From the NCBI RefSeq assembly GCF_010015445.1, contig NC_053114.1, positions 31,469,079 through 31,533,078 on the forward strand: DNA of 64,000 nt, in the 5' to 3' direction. This document shows positions 59,818 through 64,000 of this stretch, in pieces. The DNA comes from Perca fluviatilis. Its lineage: Eukaryota; Chordata; Actinopteri; Perciformes; Percidae. The translations under genes were made by a program, and so were the position numbers. The notes under the pieces were generated by a model. That model did no database searches. It was given only the letters and a program-made list of their open reading frames with translations, and had not been told where the DNA came from. Every line of letters begins with the position of its first letter. The first letter of the stretch is position 1.

Positions 59818-61685
59818 CTGTACAGAAAGCAAAATAGTTAAAAACAAAACAAAAGAGGGTGTGTGCAAAAGATTTATACAGATGACTACAACAAAACTAA
59901 ACAGTTATTTCAGAAATTAAATAAGAGATGCAACAATTGCAGCTATGGGAATTGTTAGGGAAACATTGCACCAGTTTTCTTTTTTTTTATCCTAGCTTTT
60001 GTTATTGAATTAAAAGTGCCAATTCAGCCTGTTTATGATAAAAGAGTCAAAGCATCAAGTGTGTATTAGAGACTGCAGCCCTGCTTAATACTCATCCCTA
60101 TTGGCAACAGGATGCTAACATTTGTACATTTTCTTTAATACAGTAATGTTATTTTGAGGAAAATCTAACACCATGAATAATGAGAAAGCCATGGCCAGTG
60201 TTTGGCCCTGTAGTAGAAAACATGCTAATAATGACTAAGTCCTGGCTAGTCCTGTTTAGCTCTCTGGTGGAAACCAGTCTATTGTCCCAATCTCTCATGC
60301 TCTATTCCACTTGTTAATAAGAAAATGACTGGTTTAGGATGAGGACAGAGCAGGCAGCACCAAAATACAATAAGAGACTTAAAGACCCACAATGGAATAG
60401 ATGAGTGTCCAAATGCTGTTATAAAATACAAATAAAGTAAAAGAGAGGCTAAACGTAGAACCTCTCTTTACACTGCCTTCTCATTATTCTTTTTATTTCC
60501 TTTACACCAATGTCTTTATTCCTTACACTCATCACACATTACCTTGTTTCAAGGTTGTCTACTCCCTTTCTCACCCCTCTAATATCAAATAGTTTGCTAC
60601 AACATTAGTTAATTTGAATACTTATGGCTGTAAACTAGCTTTAGGCCCCGAAAATATTCTTGGAAACTGTACTGAACTATTGACCATCCTTCCTACCTCT
60701 CTACTAAATACAGCAAATGTTGAAAAATGGACAATAAATAATGGACCTTGCGTTATCTATTCATGTGTTCATATATCAATATTTCTGCATTAAAAAGGTC
60801 TAAAAAAACGACTACATCTATGTTATATATTTGTTGTTGTGTGCTTACATTATCTCAAATGTTTATAACAATGTTCAAACCCAGAAATATCTGTAATTTT
60901 AATCAAGAGCATGTCATTTGGTCACCTGTCAATGGTGTCCTTAAACCCCTCTAGTTTCTCTAACTTTCAGCAAAACATGGGAAACGCCAGGAAACACCAG
61001 TTGATACGTTCAAGAGTAATTGTAACATACAATGTCAAAGAATTATACTCCGTAACAGTAATGCAGCATTTTTTCATTAATTACATGCCAATAGGGTTAC
61101 GTTTAATGTAACGTGAATAAAACTTTAATAAATAAACTCGTCGGTGAACAGATACATTTTTATCGGCAAAAGTGTTTTTTTTTTAAATAAAAAAACGACT
61201 CACATGATCCCATGCTACTTCACGTATGTCATCAAAAAGTCTATTTTCGATTGAGAGACCCCTAGTTGCATATGTAATTACATATGTACTTTAATCCATG
61301 TTTGTAGTTGAGACTACCAACTCAGCTCAATCAAGAAAAATGACAGGGCTGGCCAAGTCAAGGAACAAACCCAGATCAAAAAAGGTGAGGTGTACAGGAG
61401 AGGACTGAGATTAAATTTGAGTCCAGTTGAGAGCTACGTACATCAACCATTCTTTAAACAATAAACTGAAGACAGAGAACATAGAGGAAAAAGACGCAGA
61501 GTAACCCATGTAAAAAATCTTAGTATGACACTGGGAGGGAAAAAGATTAACAGAGAGAGAAAAAAAATTGAGACACACAAACAGAGAGAGAAACCCAGGT
61601 TACAGGGCTTTGTACGACACTGAGCCTTAGAGCCATTACAAAGCTCTCTGGATTTACCAAAGGCAGTTCCAGTTCAGTGCATATT

Positions 61686-61721
<36 letters not shown>

Positions 61722-61808
61722 TGTGTGCGTGTGTGGTGGTGTTAGTTGATTCTCACACCTCTTTAGTGACACAAGCCTAAAAACCATGCTACTAAATGTG
61801 TGTGCGTG

Positions 61809-61848
<40 letters not shown>

Positions 61849-62029
61849 TGAGTGATTATCCTACTGTATTATTTATTCTGACATGGACATAAATAATGTA
61901 TTTGTAATGTCATGTAATTGTAATGTGCTTCTAATAAACATGGCATTTTTAATTGCATGGATGTGTGTACAGTTTGTCTTTTGTGCATGTTTTTCTGTAG
62001 TTCCACATGTTGTATGTTTGGGATCCTAC
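59818..62029 (-). other. intron e3-e4
   Basis: The intron is AT-rich, with two (GT)n tracts near 61691-61718 and 61815-61846. I recognised no coding sequence or transposon. Confidence 0.7.
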
Positions 62030-62177
62030 CATTTGGCTGACTGGGGGGCTCCCAGGAAGCATTCAGTGTATGTGGTCCTGTAGCAGTGACTCTGGGTGGG
62101 GGTTGGTTTTGTGGGGGAGCAGAGGCTGTCAAAAGAGACAGTGGTGGGGTAGAGGTGCACCCCCCAGAAGAGCACGC
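62030..62177 (-). CDS. ush2a: usherin exon e3, FN3 end and next FN3 start
   Basis: The exon is 148 bases (phase 0 to 1). It opens with ACSSGGCT, the C-x4-C signature of usherin FN3 G-strand regions, then runs through TASAPPQ into the next FN3 start (LNASWEPPSQPNG). A second AG at 62126-62127 could make a 96-base exon. It was rejected because that exon would start in phase 1, while e2 ends in phase 0, and it would delete the C-x4-C segment. Donor is GTAGGA. Confidence 0.87.
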
Positions 62178-62359
62178 CTGCAGACAACGTTAGGATTCTG
62201 TCATTTTCATTTCGTAGACTGGAAATGCTGGAAATGTGCATAGGTTGTGGCTCAAGCATACTTGCTATATCCTTTTGAAGATATAGATGCTTCACATATC
62301 TATCTTTTTTTATTGGGAATTAGGGTATATAGTATAGTATATGAGGGGATACATACACA

Positions 62360-62405
<46 letters not shown>

Positions 62406-62674
62406 TAATAACTTTATTTATATAGCACCTTTAAAAACAAAGTTTACAAAGTGCTTTGACAGATAAGCAAGGCAAAAGAGGTCAGTAAAATAACAGACAA
62501 CTAAACAGAGGGGCCAAAAAGTGCAAAACAAGGTAATGAGATGACAAAATAAGCATACAGTATTTATAGAATAGAGATCAATAGCAATAACAGATACAGA
62601 TCCGAAGGAACAATACAATGAAACAATGAAAATAATGGGAATGGGAATAAAAGCAGAGTAAATACCCCACCTAC
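62178..62674 (-). other. intron e2-e3
   Basis: This intron contains a (TA)20 tract (62361-62400) directly beside a short fish interspersed repeat beginning 62403. I see no other structure. Confidence 0.75.
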
Positions 62675-62795
62675 CTCCAGTATTACAGTATATTGGGTGA
62701 AGGGCTTTAGACCGCTTGCCACAGCCTCTGTAGATAAGCCTGTGTAGTGAATGACAGCCTCTGCTCCACTAGACTCCATGGAGGATAAGACAAAC
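62675..62795 (-). CDS. ush2a: usherin exon e2, middle of FN3 domain
   Basis: This 121-base exon (phase 2 to 0) encodes FVLSSMESSGAEAVIHYTGL followed by LKPFTQYTVILE. The G-L-K-P-F-T-x-Y pattern is the E to F turn of an FN3 domain. The acceptor is ttttttgtctcccacag and the donor GTAGGT. It joins e1 on one side and the ACSSGGC start of e3 on the other to complete one FN3 fold. Confidence 0.88.
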
Positions 62796-63924
62796 CTGTG
62801 GGAGACAAAAAAACTGTGGTAATCAATTCCACTTTTCTTAATTTTTCATGCCAGCAGGTCACATGGTTTTGTAATCTGGCTAAAAACTAGTGCTGGGATG
62901 TTACAGAGGCGAGAAGATCTGTACCATGTAAACTGCAATGTCCCTGGTTTGAATAGTAGGCAGCAATTTAGAGGTCCAGGCTATTGTTGCAGGTCTTCCC
63001 CGTCTCCCTACAATTTCTGTCTGAACTCTCGACTATACAAATGTAAGCAAAAATGCCACAAAAATAATCTTAAAAATATATAAATAAATAAAGACTAGTG
63101 CTAGTCTACCCCTCCTGTGTCAAACTTTCAAAGTTTCTCTCTTTACCTTCCAACTTGACTGATCCTTTCCATTCATACGTCTATCCTTGAACTCTTCCCG
63201 TTGTCATATCCTCGTCAGTATCTTACTGTATCATACCACTTATTGATATTCCCAACTCTACCTACATCCACGTTTCTCTTAAATTGTCCATATTCTATTT
63301 TTGTACCCTGAGGGAAACTGGGTTTGAGCCAAATAAAATGTTTTCCTTACCTCCTTCCCCATCTTGACTCTGTACCAACTGTGCATACTGTGCTGCATAT
63401 CCTTAGATTCTTCATAGCCTTCCAGCAAAGTATACGTTTTCCTATTCTTCCCTTCTGTTTCCACAAGTCCTTCCCTTGGTTGCCCTTTGCATCTGCTGTT
63501 CTCTGTCTCTCTTCTCCTTTAATTATTATATCATTGGCTCAACCTAACTGAAGCTTTACAAGTCCCCTTCTCCTCAATTTCTTTTCAGTGTCAGTAATCT
63601 CAATATTTAGCTTGAAGGGATTAACAATTCTGAATGTTTTGTAATGAATTCTATCTTTCAGAAGGCTTCAATAGGTCACTCATCCAAGTTGGCTACTTTT
63701 AGCACATGTTCCCTCAAGCTGTACTGTTAGAAGATGAATGATTTACTTTGATCATGGCAATGTTTTCGGCAGTCAGCTTCAGTCAGAGCCACAACACAGA
63801 CTATAGATAGAGCAACTGAAAATTGTTTCTCATTTTAAAGACCCACAATTTGGATTGGACCTGAATCTGAATTTTGACTTTAGTCCAGGGTGCTCTCCCT
63901 CTAAACCTCCCCCTTCTTCCTTAC

Positions 63925-64000
63925 CTTTCCACTGGGCCTGTATCATTTCGGGGTGGGCTCCAGCTAAAGCTAGCGGTGGTTGGACCAGGTCGTCCCACAA
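63925..64000 (-). CDS. ush2a: usherin exon e1 (partial), start of FN3 domain
   Basis: The exon is cut by the window end. Frame from 63998 reads VGRPGPTTASFSWSPP, the A to C strand pattern of an FN3 domain with the conserved SW-x-P-P. It ends GTGGAAAG before a GTAAGG donor, leaving two bases (phase 2). These pair with the first G of e2 to give Arg, so the product continues PVE-R-FVLSS. NDT is a possible N-glycosylation site. Confidence 0.8.

Noticed and set aside
62030..62125. shorter version of exon e3 starting at the second acceptor
   Set aside because: It would start in phase 1, incompatible with e2, and would lose the ACSSGGC motif.

Overview
The window is vertebrate genomic DNA and almost certainly comes from a ray-finned fish, probably a percomorph. 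The evidence is many long (CA)n and (GA)n tracts, short introns, a Tc1/mariner copy, hAT and piggyBac-type elements, and a tRNA-derived SINE of a kind I recognise from percomorph genomes. There is no bacterial-style gene organisation. One host gene fills the window: the central part of ush2a (usherin), on the minus strand. I resolved 26 coding exons, all with AG/GT borders and compatible phases, giving about 3.87 kb of coding sequence or roughly 1,290 residues. The gene continues past both window edges.

Read from right (N-terminal side) to left: exons e1 to e6 (64.0-55.6 kb) encode three FN3 domains. Exon e7 (49.5 kb) and the start of e8 (45.0 kb) encode what looks like half an FN3 domain running into laminin G domain 1. 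Exons e8 to e15 (45.1-24.3 kb) encode the two LamG domains. Exons e15 and e16 encode an FN3 domain fused to the end of LamG2. Exons e17 to e26 (20.9-0.7 kb) encode five more FN3 domains. This matches the usherin order of four N-terminal FN3, two LamG, then a long FN3 array. Usherin is a very large extracellular/transmembrane protein of photoreceptors and inner-ear hair cells. Nothing in the window indicates a second host gene on either strand.

The rest is intron. It carries well-preserved mobile-element structures: a full-length Tc1-like element with an unusual DD38E catalytic spacing and one frameshift; a hAT-type element inserted inside another, each with its own 8-bp target duplication; two further hAT-type insertions with target duplications; two piggyBac-like TTAA elements; a TTA-flanked element with a LINE 3' fragment inside; and a SINE that has lost its B-box region. 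A diverged three-copy 126-bp tandem array and several microsatellites placed right at splice sites are the least expected structures. I found no CRISPR array, tRNA gene, rRNA gene or novel multi-gene system.
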